Source: Aspidiotus rigidus | Taxonomy: Eukaryota > Arthropoda > Insecta > Hemiptera > Diaspididae | DNA: 64,000 nt | Direction: 5' to 3' | Assembly (NCBI GenBank): GCA_035079385.1 | Contig: JAVHKY010000003.1 | Coordinates: 13,681,501-13,745,500, forward strand | Shown here: positions 1-11,091 of the stretch, piece after piece | Numbering within the stretch: the stretch's first letter is position 1 | Layout: each line of letters opens with the position of its first letter | Program-made: the position numbers and the translations under genes | Notes under the pieces: generated by a model | What the model was told of the DNA's origin: nothing | Database searches by the model: none | Seen by the model: only the letters and a program-made list of their open reading frames with translations

Positions 1-2120
1 CACGTAATTATCTCAGGACTCGAAGGTGCAAATTTTTGGAGAATCACCCATGCAGGCGCCCGTCTTCTTCTTCATAATTGACATTTTTGCGTCCAACCAT
101 GAGCACCTGGGGTATGCGTATACGCTCTACAAAGTATGGCCTACCACTCCCCAATGTTTCATTACAAACAAACGCGTGGTTCGTCATAGTTGGCGAGAAC
201 TGCAAATTAATAGAGAGAGCTAAGATGATAGTTATTTCCTGGATTGAGCTGCGGCGCACAATTTGCTAGAACGTTCTGATAGCAGACAAAGTCAGAATGA
301 AAGGCACTGACGAAGACCCGATTCAAATTGACGAGGCCCTAACAACGGCAACAGTGGGAACCTGCTTTATGAGTCGAATTCGTTTTAATATTGAATTGAA
401 GCAAGCCTAGATCTAGTATAAAACTATTACAAAGGAGATCTAGATCTCGACCAAGAATAAACTTAGTATATACTGCATAGAGCGAGACGTAGTATGAACC
501 TAGTATGAAATTAGTATACTGCATGGGGTGGAGGAACGCTTGATGACGTCATCAGTGACTTGACCTATTTTAGGGAGACCTATTATAAAAAAGGTCTAGA
601 CATACTGCATGGAGTGGAAGAAAGAGGGTGGAAACGTCTGATGACGTCATGAGCGACCTTGATCTGATACCAGGGTTACAGGGGCGTTTCTTGTAAAAAA
701 TGTCCGCCATCCGCTGTCCGCCTACCACCCGCCGGCAAAGCTTGGAGCTCGAAAATTTTTTGCTTGGAGGGCAGATGACGTCATAGGTCAGCCTTGGGAT
801 ATCACAATCTGATGACATTATAGATAAGTCTTTTCCCCAAGTCCCCCTCATATCACATAATATAGCTTGGGGGCGAGGCCTGCAACGCTCCAATTTGATA
901 ACGTCGTAGGTTAGCATTGTGACGTCACATTCTACATTCTGCAGATCCACGTGCCCCATAAAACAGGTTACCTACTACCCCTATGGATCCTGTGACGTCA
1001 CAGGTCCGTTTTCGCCGGACAGAGTAACAGTTTCTCTATTAATATCTTCTGGAAGGTCATTTGTCTTTCCTCAAGAATAAAATGCCCCGGAAATAGTCTT
1101 GAGGAATTTATCGAGCCATGTGCGATTCTCCGGTTGTATTACGTTTTATGCAGACCAAACGGGTCATGCTCCTAAAATCGTTCCTTGGACCTCTCCTCGG
1201 TCTGCCGCCGACACCTCCTCGGCGAATCCGTGATTACAAAGCACTGTTTATTAGAGAATCATCTGATTAAATTCGAATTAATCCATAATGCTACTGAAGG
1301 TCAGCCATTTAATTGCCCAAAGAAAGTCGAAATTGTCGCCACGTCAGTCTCGTCGAGCGCCTGACTTCATGAACGATACCAGATTCACCTTTGTAAATCC
1401 ATTCGATCACCATTTCTACAACAACGATTGATCTCCTCCGATAACGTTTTTCCTCTGGATATTTATTCAGTTCGTACGTATTTTTAATTTTGCACTTCAG
1501 TAGCTCAGCCTAGACGCGACCTAGTTGTGTTCTTTATATTATTGAAAGAGTAGAAGCACCCTGGGTCTTTGGACTCCGCCAGGGCACAGATTACCGTCAT
1601 TTTGTGAAGTGCAAGGAGAGGTCTCTTCTTCATTCCAGCGAGTAGCTAGCATGCAGACGAAACCCCTTCTTTGAGAGGGGGGAAGACTCAGTGTGTCGTC
1701 CTCCTTGAGGTATCTTCCGGGTAATGCTAACAGTCTTAGGAAGAAATCATATTGTAACTTGTAGTAACGCACAAAACATTGGTAGAGCGTGTATGTTGCT
1801 CATCATTTTCGGGTGAACTTAGTCACAGCTGCATGGTTGAAACCCTCTGCTTTTAAACGGATCCTCGGGGAGACTTTCGCTTGATGATCAACAAAAGCGT
1901 AGCTTTATCACATCGTGCAAGAACTCCCCTACGGAAGGCGAAAGAGCCACAAGCCATTATTCCGACCATCAGTGTGTAAGGGTAGAACGCACACTAAAAT
2001 GGCACCGAACGTCAAATATAATGGCTTTGAAAGATATATAGAGGTTATAGCCATCCCCGATAGAAATGAGACCCTTAAGTTTTGAATTACGTAGAAAATA
2101 AATAAACAAAATTCGTATAC
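1..2120 (-). other. Neuroligin intron downstream of the second visible exon, with a repeat-rich left part
   Basis: On the minus strand this follows the donor at 2,115-2,120, so it is the start of the next neuroligin intron; the following exon is not in the window. I found no continuation of the esterase-like domain here. About 400-1,000 is a dispersed repeat: AT-rich stretches with CTAGTATA-type words, a GTCCGCC-rich patch near 700, CRE octamers, and a copy near 956-974 of the terminal motif seen in MITE-like repeats at 47.7 kb. Related CTAGTATA words recur near 13,330 and 31,800. The remainder has no convincing gene. Confidence 0.6.
544..1000. promoter_or_regulatory. Cluster of five perfect TGACGTCA (CRE) octamers
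   Basis: The palindromic octamer TGACGTCA occurs at 544-551, 642-649, 776-783, 920-927 and 993-1000, with spacings of 98, 134, 144 and 73 bp. This is the classical binding site of CREB/ATF bZIP proteins. The cluster overlaps a repeat-derived segment and lies in a neuroligin intron, so it could be a transposon-borne enhancer or merely element sequence. The sites are seen directly; regulatory function is inference. Confidence 0.45.
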
Positions 2121-2322
2121 AAACCGTCAGGAACTGCAGATGATGTCATAAGGAAGTTGACGCAAGCCGCGCCAGTCCCATGACCAAGGAGTGTCACATT
2201 GGTCGGATCGCCGCCGAACACGCTCACATTTTCCTGTAACCAGTGTAACGCCGCAATTTGGTCCATAAGTCCGTAATTAGAGGGCGATTTCAGATTCTCG
2301 TTTCGATTGGTGTTCAAGAAAC
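2121..2322 (-). CDS. Nlg: Neuroligin, internal exon of the esterase-like domain
   Basis: This exon continues the alpha/beta-hydrolase-like ectodomain of neuroligin, a postsynaptic type I membrane adhesion protein that binds neurexin. It encodes roughly GFLNTNRNENL, SNYGLMDQIAALHWLQENV, FGGDPTNVTLLGHGTGAACV and NFLMTSSAVPDGLF. The position that is GESAG in active cholinesterases reads GHGTGA, with no catalytic serine, as in neuroligins. The exon follows an acceptor (CATAG) and ends at a GTATAC donor. It starts in phase 1, completing the Gly codon split from the 14.3-kb exon, and ends in phase 2. Length is 202 bp. The following exon, expected to begin in the HRAILMSG region, lies left of the window. 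Which neuroligin paralogue this is cannot be decided. Confidence 0.9.
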
Positions 2323-4828
2323 CTATGTTCAAAATTAATAGGCATTTTGGTATTTGTTTTCAACAAATATAAAGATAGGCACATATCTACGAAAGCCTAT
2401 CAAATTACACGTAGGTTATGCGTTGTTAGCGCGAACCATGAAGGTAAATATTTCAGCTCGACGAAAAAAAACAAAAAGATTACAGGGTACGAGAGGATTG
2501 TAAAATTAGATTCACGAAAAATATAAAATAATCCCTTCACGGGGATTTAAATACTCGTATTTGAAAAAAAAAATCATTGAGTCTACATCCAGGTGCTGTG
2601 TGCTAGCACGCTCATTTGTCAGCTTAGTCGACAAATAAAACATTTTGAAAGAATGAGAAGAAAAAAGGTCTAATGATTATTCTAACGTTGCTGAGGATTA
2701 CCACGACAGTACCAGTGCGCGGATGAAACCCTGTACAAACAGTTGTCTCTCTTTCCTGAAGTTTTCCAAGTTCGTACTCTAGACTATACTTTCTAAGAAA
2801 TATTTTAAGAATTTAAATTTATGAAATTCTTACAATTTTTCACCATCTACTGATTTGAAAAACTTCGTTTTAATTTTTAAAGCTGTTCTTCTTGTTTTCA
2901 TTTCCCAAGTTTTTCTGGCGGAATAAACGTCTACAATGCTTCAGAAGAAAAGAAAATTTGAGTAACAGCTGCTGTGTTATGTGCCCATCTTTCGCGGTTC
3001 AAAACACGTATTACAAAAAAATACCCTTAATCGATTAATGGGAGAGTGGTTTTATTTAGACAATGCGAGTATATGGGGTCATTAAGGAGGAAGTTTAAGA
3101 CGAGGAAGTATGTAAATATCATTATTTGTATGCTTTCGCTGGCTACAATCGTCGTTGTTTTAACAGTCAATGCAAAAGCCCTCTCAAAGGTATACCTTGT
3201 TATAACAATGTCTCTTCTACGCCGACAAAGAACCTCCGGAAGACAAACCGAAAAGTACACTCCATGTATAAATCAACGTCAGTAAAAACAACCGCAAATT
3301 CAGAGACGTTGCGGTTTATCCTTCAAGCATTATCTTACGCTCTGCGGCCGACAACCGCTAAGATGTCTTTCGACTCATACACCGTTACACATCCAGTAAA
3401 AACAACACAAGGACTTTTTATAACTGTCGTACAGTCATTATTTCGTTATTCCTAGTTACTGGGTTGGGAGTCGGATTGCCTTAAAATATTCTCAGATTTG
3501 TGTCTTGAAAAAATTTCGTACTCAGAGCCTGTACTATGAGATTTTCACTAATCCCATGAAAAAAGTTGCCTGTTAATGACAGATAGGGTTTTTATCGACT
3601 CACAAATCAAAGTCTTTCTTATTTTTTCGCGAGATTCAGATACACTAGGTGATGTACATTGCATTGTCCTGATTTTTTTTTTCTGCTTGCACCCGACCAC
3701 CTTGCGAGTCATTTTAAGCCTTGGGGTGATGAAATAAAAAATACTGTCTACTCCGATCATATTGAATGAAATCAATCCGGGGTTTGTAAAAGTGGTTACA
3801 CTAAGATACATAATATGCCTCTTTCTTGTCCAACGCAAAACTAGCGCTCCAATAGTGATACCCAAAAGAAAAAGTATTGCAATACAACTCTTCTTCTATT
3901 TACAACCTGATTGGTTGACATCATAATTAATGAAAAAAAAACGATTATTTGGCATTAAAATATCGAGTATTTGTCCTGAACATCTAAGAAAATCGGTATT
4001 TATGAAATTGACAGAAAAAATCATTTCATTCTTGTAAACTGATCGGAAATAAATCCAAGAATTGTGAAGAATTATTCATTATTCAAAGAAAAAACCCAAT
4101 ACCGTCATTTTTGATATTTTTCGACAAATTGAAAATTTTTTTCCTGCTCTCTACGCATGCATACTCCTCTCATCTATCCACCATCAAAAAATTATTTGAA
4201 TCAATCCGGTCTCTATAATTATTTTGAATAATTTATGACGAAAACCACGACATGAAACCGATAAAATAAAAAATGAAGAGCAAGAGTGATGAAGTAAATT
4301 TAGTATAATATCTTTCTTTTTATACGAGTAACGACACAACTAAGCTAATTTTTACATTATTTATAATGGACCAGGCGTACAAAAGGAAAAAACGATTATT
4401 CGGGTAGTAAAATTATGATATCAAGTTTTGTTGTGCGTTGTAAAATTTTCCGAACGTTTCCAAAACGCGAATCTCGCGTAGTACCGAACATTGCACCGAG
4501 AAAATTGTCTTGAAATTTTTAATTAAAACCAGTATTGTCCTCGTCTATTAAAAAATTTATCTATTAACAAACTACCCCGAGTAATACTGACTGCTTGAGT
4601 CTACAAAACTTATTTTCGACTCGAGCGATGCCTATTTTTTTGAGGAGCACTATAAACGAAGAAATATTCGCACAACTTTTATACCTATAACTAAAGTCAT
4701 TAACTTTACGAGCGCTTTTTCAAAGGTAAAGGAGCCGCAAATGCTCTCACATCCGTTACTCGTAATGACTATAAAGAACGATATTATTTTCGATAATGGT
4801 ACATTGATAAGATGAAACTTTTTATGCA
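2323..4828 (-). other. Left part of the 11.95-kb neuroligin intron, no gene seen
   Basis: AT-rich non-coding DNA between the exon acceptor and the first LINE-associated module. Short open frames near 3,030-3,460 and 3,550-3,865 show no domain, no splice-coupled continuation and no similarity I recognise. I see nothing else supportable. Confidence 0.7.
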
Positions 4829-5276
4829 TCGATTAATGAGCGATTATAGATTTTACGGAATTTTTGTCAAATACTTGTCACTTCATACAGAAGATGAGAT
4901 GGTGAACTGGTTTCACGAGGATAGTTTCGTTCTCGATTTCACCACCATTGGAGTGTTGCTAGAGGGCTCTTCCCCTATATCATAATTATAGCTCGTTTGC
5001 CGGATTCTTATCGTAATGGTTCTTTCTTTACATTGGTCTTATAGCAGGGGAATTGAATATGCAATAATACATTCTTTTGCCGTAAGACCAATGTGAATGA
5101 AGTACCATTAAAAATAAGAATGAGGCGAACAAGTATGCAATATGATATACAGGAAGAGCTCTGTAGTCGCTCGAAAGAGTGAAGATTGTGTGTTGGTAGA
5201 TTTGCAGACCTTATTCGCCGTAAATAAATATACCAACAATCGTTTACACGTAGAAGAGGAGACTAGTACGCTTTTA
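4829..5276 (-). repeat. RTE leader module, copy 1 (left of RTE copy 1)
   Basis: This ~450-bp segment is repeated at 7,301-7,755 and 10,647-11,091 in the same orientation, with only scattered differences. In the other two copies it sits directly upstream (minus strand) of an RTE endonuclease frame, so it behaves as a LINE 5' leader. Copy 1 instead abuts the 3' end of RTE copy 1, with no LINE body on its other side. It contains a stem-loop with 12-bp perfect arms at 5,030-5,041 and 5,083-5,094. Confidence 0.8.
5030..5094. other. Conserved stem-loop within the RTE leader module
   Basis: ACATTGGTCTTA at 5,030-5,041 is the exact reverse complement of TAAGACCAATGT at 5,083-5,094, with about 41 bases between. 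A weaker outer stem pairs AATGGTTC near 5,015 with GTACCATT near 5,109. The same hairpin, with one or two mismatches, is in the copies near 7,502-7,566 and 10,842-10,905. It may be an RNA structure of the LINE leader. Confidence 0.6.
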
Positions 5277-5283
5277 ATAACTG

Positions 5284-6235
5284 TTATTGGAGCCGGGCAT
5301 ACGCCTCTACGATCCCTCGCCACTTTTGTCTGTTTTGCGCGATTCTCTTCCATCCATTTCCTATGTTGTTCTCAAATTCATCCCGCCATCTGGTCGCCGG
5401 TCTGACTCTGGCTCTTTTCCCATCATAAGGCCTCCAGTCCACTACTCTCTTGGCCCATCTATCCTCCTTCATTCTTATGACGTGTCCTGCGAATTTATAT
5501 TTTAGTTTCTTGACTCTGTAACCCACATCTACTGAGTTCGTTTCGTCTCTGATTTTTTCACTCCTATTTTATCTTTTAATCTAACTCCCATTAAACTTCC
5601 TTCCACCGATCTTTTGAGTTTTCTGTCCACTCCTTGAGTACTTTCATTGCTATTTTTCCCACGTTTGAAGTAAGACTTATGGGTCTGTAATTGTTTATAT
5701 TATTCTTTTCCCCTTTTTTATGCAGTACGGGGATTTCGGCAACTCTCCATTGTTCCGGAGTTTTCCCCGTTGATAAAATTTTGTTGAGCAAGTAGAGGAA
5801 GGGTAAAGCTAGGCTATTCTAAAACCTTTTAAGGAATGAATTGTCTATACCATCAGGACCTGGTTACTTACCTATTTTGAGTGATTTCATTGTTTTCATT
5901 ACCTCACTTAGAATGAAAGGGGGTATAAAGTTCACAAAGCATGGTTCATTGTATGGAGAAAGAGCTCTGGAAGGTGGCTCCATTCCTGCTCGAACTTCGT
6001 TTGTTGTATCGACAAGGGGTATATTGTCATTGTATAATTCCTTAAAGAACTCGGATATTGTCTCGATAATTTTTTTCCTCCCTGTTACTATCGTTCCCTC
6101 ATTGTTTCTTATCTCTGTCACTAATTTTGAACCTTTAGCTGTCTCTCTTTTCATTCTTCGTGTAGACCACGTTTCTTCTATTATTTCCTCGACTAATCTA
6201 CCCTCAAATTCTCTGCAGTCTTTCTTGATTTCCAT
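5284..6235 (-). pseudogene. RTE copy 1 broken reverse-transcriptase region
   Basis: Three separated reading blocks: a linker with EIRNNEGTIVTGRKKIIET (6,235-5,864), RT fingers with NNYRPISLTSNVGKIAMKVL (5,791-5,591), and the C-terminal tail with WRPYDGKRARVRPATRWRDE (5,526-5,284). The catalytic FADD block and the FVDF motif A present in copy 2 are absent, consistent with one internal deletion. The fragment cannot encode an active polymerase. Confidence 0.85.
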
Positions 6236-6366
6236 TCACACCAGCTTTTGAATCACTGCCAGTTCTATTTATTGATTAGGGGTTGGGTTTTCCAACACTT
6301 TCAGCTCCTCCCTTTTTGCAATCAGGTTCTTCGTTTTCACGCTAATCTTGTCGTCTGTTGTTTCTT

Positions 6367-7296
6367 TTACCTTGCTTTTTCCGAACTTGAGTTCTGTTTC
6401 CCCAATGGTGCTCTCAAATACATCATATAATTTCTGTACCCGATTTCTTGCGCCTTTTTTACAATAACGTTGAGTTTTCCCTCTATGAAATTTTCCACTT
6501 TGTCGTTGACATATATTGGTATTACCATCTTCCTACTTACTGTTTCCTTTTTTCCTTTCCTATATTTTGTCCTTTTGGGGATTCGGAGGTGACACCTTCC
6601 AGCTCTGTGGTCCGAGGAGAACTCTATTTTTGATATATTTTCCACATTTCTTACGATAGTAAGGTCATTCACTATCAGATGGTCAATTTCCTTTTTTGTC
6701 TTGCCGTTCGGGGACAACCAGGTCCATTTGCGTGATTCCCTCTTTTTGTAGAAAGTACCCGCTATTTTTAAGTTGTTTCTCTGTGCGAATTCAATCATTC
6801 TTACTCCGTTCTTGTTTCTCTTACCTAATCCGGATCGACCTACGTTTGCCGTTTCGTCACCTTTCCCGACAATCGCGTTCCAGTCACCCATTACTATTGT
6901 GAAATTCTCCTTTTCGTTATCGAAGGTCTCCTGTAGACTTCTGTAGAATTCGACTGCCTCATTCTCTTCGGCATCTAACGTTGGTGCATAGATTTGTATT
7001 ATCAGTAGTGAGACATTTTGTTCAATTCCAATTTTGAGTAAGCAAATCCTTTCATTCACCTGATTAACCTTTTTCACTCTTTTCCAAAGATTTTCTTTGA
7101 TGTAAAATCCCACGCCTTTGTAACCTTTAGTTTTACCATTGAAGTATAGATAGTTACCGTTTTTCCTGCGTATTAGTTCTCTCCCTTCCTTCCTCACCTC
7201 TGACACTCCTACTATGTCCCATCTTACTTTATTTAACGCTCCCTCAAGTTCGACTATTCTCTCTTCTTTATCTAATCCCCTCACATTGAAATACAT
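6367..7296 (-). pseudogene. RTE copy 1 endonuclease domain (309 codons)
   Basis: AP-endonuclease fold of an RTE LINE, which nicks target DNA for reverse transcription. Landmarks: MYFNVRGL at the start, the glutamate in SEVRKEG, VMGDWNAIVGKG, and the distal SSDHRAG motif followed by RCHLRIPKR. The frame is open for 309 codons and then shifts before the RT linker. In the same frame the reading continues upstream of the ATG into the module for about 20 codons, supporting the module as part of the LINE transcript. Endonuclease residues look intact but the polyprotein is broken. Confidence 0.85.
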
Positions 7297-7300
7297 AATT

Positions 7301-7755
7301 TCGATTAATGAGCGATTATAGATTTTACGGAATTTTTGTCAAATACTTGTCACTTCATACAGAAGATGAGATGGTGAACTGGTTTCACGAGGATAGTTAC
7401 GTTCTCGATTTCACCACCATTGGAGTGTTGCTAGAGGGCTCTTCCCCTATGTCATAATTATAGCTCGTTTCCCAGATTCTTTTCGTAATGGTTCTTTCTT
7501 TACAGTGGTCTTCTAGCAGGGGAATCGAATATGCAATAATACATTCCTTTGCCGTAAGACCAATGTGAATGAAGTACCATTAAAAATAAGAATGAGGCGA
7601 ACAAGTATGCAATATGATATACAGGAAGAGCTCTGTAGTCGCTCGAAAGAGTGAAGATTGTGTGTTGGTCGATTTGCAGACCTTATTCGCCGTAAATAAA
7701 TATTCCAACAATCGTTTACACGTAGAAGGGGAGGAGACTAGTACGCTCTTAATAA
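7301..7755 (-). repeat. RTE leader module, copy 2 (between the two RTEs)
   Basis: Second copy of the ~450-bp module. On the minus strand its downstream edge joins the endonuclease start of RTE copy 1, and its upstream edge joins the AT-rich (ATT)n tail of RTE copy 2. It is thus both leader of one element and flank of the next. Confidence 0.82.
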
Positions 7756-7849
7756 TAATATTAATAATACTAATAATAATAGCGTTTATTGCCATGTTTC
7801 TTTACATGCTCGTAATTCAACTGTTATTGGAACCGGGCATACGCCTCTC

Positions 7850-9845
7850 CGATCCCTCGCCACTTTTGTCTGGTTTGCGCGATTCTCTTCCATCCTTTTC
7901 CTATGTTGTTCTCAAATTCATCCCGCTATCTGGTCGCCGGTCTGCCTCTGGCTCTTTTCCTATCATAAGGTCTCCAGTCCACTACTCTCTTGGCCCATCT
8001 ATCCTCCTTCATTCTTATGACGTGTCCTGCGAATTTATATCTACTGAGTTCGTTTCGTCTCTGATTTTTTCACTCCTTATTTTATCTTTTAATCTAACTC
8101 CCATTAAACTTCCTTCCATCGATCTATGAGTTTTCTTTAATCCTTCGATCTGATTTTTTGTGAACGCCCATGTCTGAGCCCCGTATGTCAAGATGGGCAT
8201 CACGCACGAATCTAGTATTTTGATCTTGGAGATGATGCTCATATTGCTTTTAAATACTCCCTTGAGTGACCAATATCCTACCCATGCTTTCCTTTTCTTT
8301 TCCTTCAGTTCTTTGTCCAGTCTGTTATCAAAGGATAATATTTGCCCAAGATATACGTACTCTATTATTTTTTCGATCTTAAGACTGTTAACATATACGT
8401 CGCCTCTATCTGTATTGAACATGGATTTTGTTTTGGCTATATTTATTTCCAACCCTCCTTTCTTGCACGCGTTGATGAGTTCATTTTTTCAACTTCCTCC
8501 TTACTTTTGCTGAGCAGAATTATATCGTCTGCAAATCGGAAGTTATTGAGCCGTTTTCCATGTATTTTCACCCCTCTTCCTCCCCAATCTAGCTCCTTGA
8601 AAATTTCCTCCAAGACTGCATTAAATAAACACGAGGATAGCGGGTCCCCTTGCTTGACACCTTTATTAATGAGGAAAAGTGGACCCTTTCTATCTATTTA
8701 AACATAAATTGCTTTCGCATCTTTATAAATATCTTGTATGGTTGCGATCATATTCCTTTCAATACCCTTAATTTCCAGTGATTCCCATATCCGCCTATGG
8801 ATTATTGAGTCGAAAGCCTTACGAAAATCTACGAATATACAATGCATTTCGATTTTGTACTCTTCAGCCTTCTCTATGATCTGATTCATTGTAAGAATGT
8901 GGTCCATAGTGGAAAAGCCACTACGGAAGCCAGCCTGCTCTAGACTCTAGTTTTCATCTAGCTGTTTATAAGTCCTCTCCTTGAGTACTTTCATTGCTAT
9001 TTTTCCCACGTTTGAAGTAAGACTTATGGGTCTGTAATTGTTTACATTATTCTTTTCCACTTTTTTAAGCAGTAGGCGGATTTCGGCAACTCTCCATTGT
9101 CCCGTAGTTTTCCCTGTTGATAAAATTTTGTTGAGCAAGTAGAGGAAGGGTAAAGCTAGGCTATTCTGAAACCTTTTGAGGAATGAATTGTCTATACCAT
9201 CAGGACCTGGTAACTTACCTATTTTGAGTGATTTCATTGCCTTCATTACGTCACTTAGAATGAAAGGGGGTGATAAGTTCGAAAGCATGGTTCATTGTAT
9301 GGAGAAAGAGCTCTGGAAGGTGGCTCCATTCTTGCTCGAACTTCGTTTGTTGTATCGACATGAGGTATATTGTCATTGTATACTTCCTTAAAGAACTCGG
9401 ATATTGTCTCGATACTTTTTTCCCTCCCTGTTACTATCTTTCCCTCCTTGTTTCTTATCTCTGTCAGTAATTTTGAACCTTTAGCTGTCTCTCTTTTCAT
9501 TCTTCGTCTAGACCACGTTTCCTCTATTATTTCCTCGACTAATCTAGCCTCAAATTCTCTGCTGTCTTTTTTGATTTCCATTCTCACCAGCTTTTGAATC
9601 ACTGCCAGTCCTATTTTTTGATTAGGGGTTGGGTTTTCTAACACTTTCAGCTCCTCCCTTTTTGCAATCAGATTCTTCGTTTTCACGCTAATCTTGTCGT
9701 CCGTTGTTTCTTTTACCTTGCTTTTTCCGAACTTGAGTTCTGTTTCCCTAATCGTGCTCTCAAATATATCATATAATTTCTGTACCTCTAATTCTTGCGC
9801 CTTTTCTACAATAACGTTCAGTTTTCCCTCTAGGAATTTTTCCAC
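7850..9845 (-). pseudogene. RTE copy 2 reverse transcriptase, frameshifted
   Basis: Linker (MEKFLEGKLNVIVEKAQELE), RT finger block (LPGPDGIDNSFLKRFQNSL, NNYRPISLTSNVG), motif A (CIFVDFRKAFDS), template-grip motif (KGVKQGDPLSSCLF), catalytic FADDIILLS near 8,500-8,530, then thumb/C-terminus with ILTYGAQTWAFT and AGHVIRMKEDRWAKRVVDW. The order and motifs are those of RTE enzymes. Stops and shifts split it into at least five blocks, so it is a relic, though the catalytic aspartates are still readable. Confidence 0.85.
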
Positions 9846-10642
9846 TCGTCGTTGACATATATTGGTATTACCATCTTCCTACTTACTGTTTCCTTTTTTC
9901 CGTTCCTATATTTTGTCCTTTTGGGGATTTGGAGGTGACACCTTCCAGCTCTGTGGTCCGAGGAGAACTCTATTTTTGATATATTTTCCACATTTCTTAC
10001 GATAGTAAGGTCATTCACTATCAGATGGTCCATTTCGTTTTTTGTCTTTCCGTTCGGGGACAACCAGGTCCATTTGCGTGATTCCATCTTTCTATAGAAA
10101 GTACCCGTTATTTTTAAGTTGTTTCTCTGTGCGAATTCAATCATTCTTACTCCGTTCTTATTTCTCTTACCTAATCCGAATCGACCTACGTTTGCCGTTT
10201 CGTCACCTTTCCCGACAATCGCGTTCCAGTCCCCCATCACTATTGTGAAATTCTCCTTTTCGTTATCGAAGGTCTCCTGTAGACTTCTGTAGAATTCGAC
10301 TGCGTCATTCTCTTCGGCATCTAACGTTGGTGCATAGATTTGTATTATCAGTAGTGAGACATTTTGTTCAATTCCAATTTTGAGTAAGCAAATTCTTTCA
10401 TTCACCTGTTTAACCTTTTTCACTCTTTTCCAAAGGTTTTCTTTGATGTAAGATCCCACGCTTTTGTAACCTTTAGTTTCACCATTGAAGTATAGGTAGT
10501 TACCGTTTTTCCTGCGTATTAGTTCTCTCTCTTCCTTCCTCACCTCTGACAGTCCTACTATGTCCCATCTTACTTCATTTAACGCTTCCTCGAGTTCGAC
10601 TATTCTCTCTTCTTTAGCTAATCCCCTCACATTGAAATACAT
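9830..10642 (-). pseudogene. RTE copy 2 endonuclease domain (270 codons)
   Basis: Same AP-endonuclease domain as copy 1: MYFNVRGLAKEERIVELEE at the start, the SEVRKEE glutamate, VMGDWNAIVGKG, and SSDHRAGRCHL near the end. It is shorter in frame because a shift near 9,830-9,845 moves reading into the linker frame. Confidence 0.85.
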
Positions 10643-10646
10643 AATT

Positions 10647-11091
10647 TCGATTAATGAGCGATTATAGATTTTACGGAATTTTTGTCAAATACTTGTCACT
10701 TCATACAGAAGAGGTTTCACGAGGACAGTTTCGTTCTCGATTTCACCACCATTGGAGGGAGTGTTGCTAGAGGGCTCTTCCCCTATATTATAATTATATC
10801 TCGTTTGTCGGATTCTTATCGTAATGGTTCTTTCTTTACATTGGTCTTATAGCAGGGGAATTGAATATGCAATAATACATTCCTTTGCCAGAAGACCAAT
10901 GTGAACGAAGTACCATTAAAAATAAGAATGCGGCGATCAAGTATGCAATATGATATACAGGAAGAGCTCCATAGTCGCTCGAAAGATTAAAGTAAGATTG
11001 TGTGTTGTTAAATTTGCAGACCTTATTCGCCGTAAATAAATATTCCAACAATCGTTTACACATAGAAGAGGAGGAGACTAGGACGCTTTTA
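10647..11091 (-). repeat. RTE leader module, copy 3 (upstream of RTE copy 2)
   Basis: Third module copy, directly upstream of RTE copy 2 on the minus strand. It has a small deletion (the GATGAGATGGTGAACT segment of the others) and a small insertion (GAGG) relative to copies 1 and 2. Homology stops near 11,091. Confidence 0.8.

Larger units (their letters stand above)
5277..7300 (-). mobile_element. RTE-type LINE, copy 1, lacking the core of its reverse transcriptase
   Basis: A non-LTR retrotransposon of the RTE kind (endonuclease plus reverse transcriptase in one polyprotein), read on the minus strand. In order it has an AP-type endonuclease (7,296-6,367), a linker and RT fingers (6,235-5,591), then directly the C-terminal tail (5,526-5,284, with AGHVIRMKEDRWAKRVVDW). 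Compared with copy 2, about 830 bp covering RT motifs A-C is missing, joined near 5,590-5,635. Frameshifts also separate the blocks, so it is inactive. It lies in the neuroligin intron between leader modules 1 and 2. Confidence 0.88.
7756..10646 (-). mobile_element. RTE-type LINE, copy 2, nearly full length but inactivated
   Basis: Minus-strand non-LTR retrotransposon with all expected parts: endonuclease (10,642-9,830), linker (9,845-9,255), RT fingers/palm (9,288-8,500), thumb and C-terminus (8,452-7,850) and a 3' end with an ATT microsatellite at 7,742-7,783. RT landmarks include NNYRPISLTSNVGKIAMKVL, FVDFRKAFDS, KGVKQGDPLSSCLFNAV and FRFADDIILLS. At least four frameshifts and two in-frame stops (near 8,949 and 8,698) interrupt it. 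It closely matches copy 1 outside that copy's deletion, so the two are recent relatives. Confidence 0.9.

Noticed and set aside
44..259. Minus-strand frame after a TTTGCAG acceptor-like site (NETLGSGRPYFVERIRIPQV)
   Set aside because: It does not continue neuroligin in any frame and matches nothing I recognise; kept as intronic sequence.
570..959. 129-codon minus-strand frame
   Set aside because: It runs through the repeat and the CRE cluster; the low-complexity composition explains the openness.
2121..2322. Active carboxylesterase instead of neuroligin
   Set aside because: The nucleophile elbow reads GHGTGA without the catalytic serine, and the flanking HGESYEWNSGNPYDGS block is neuroligin-like.
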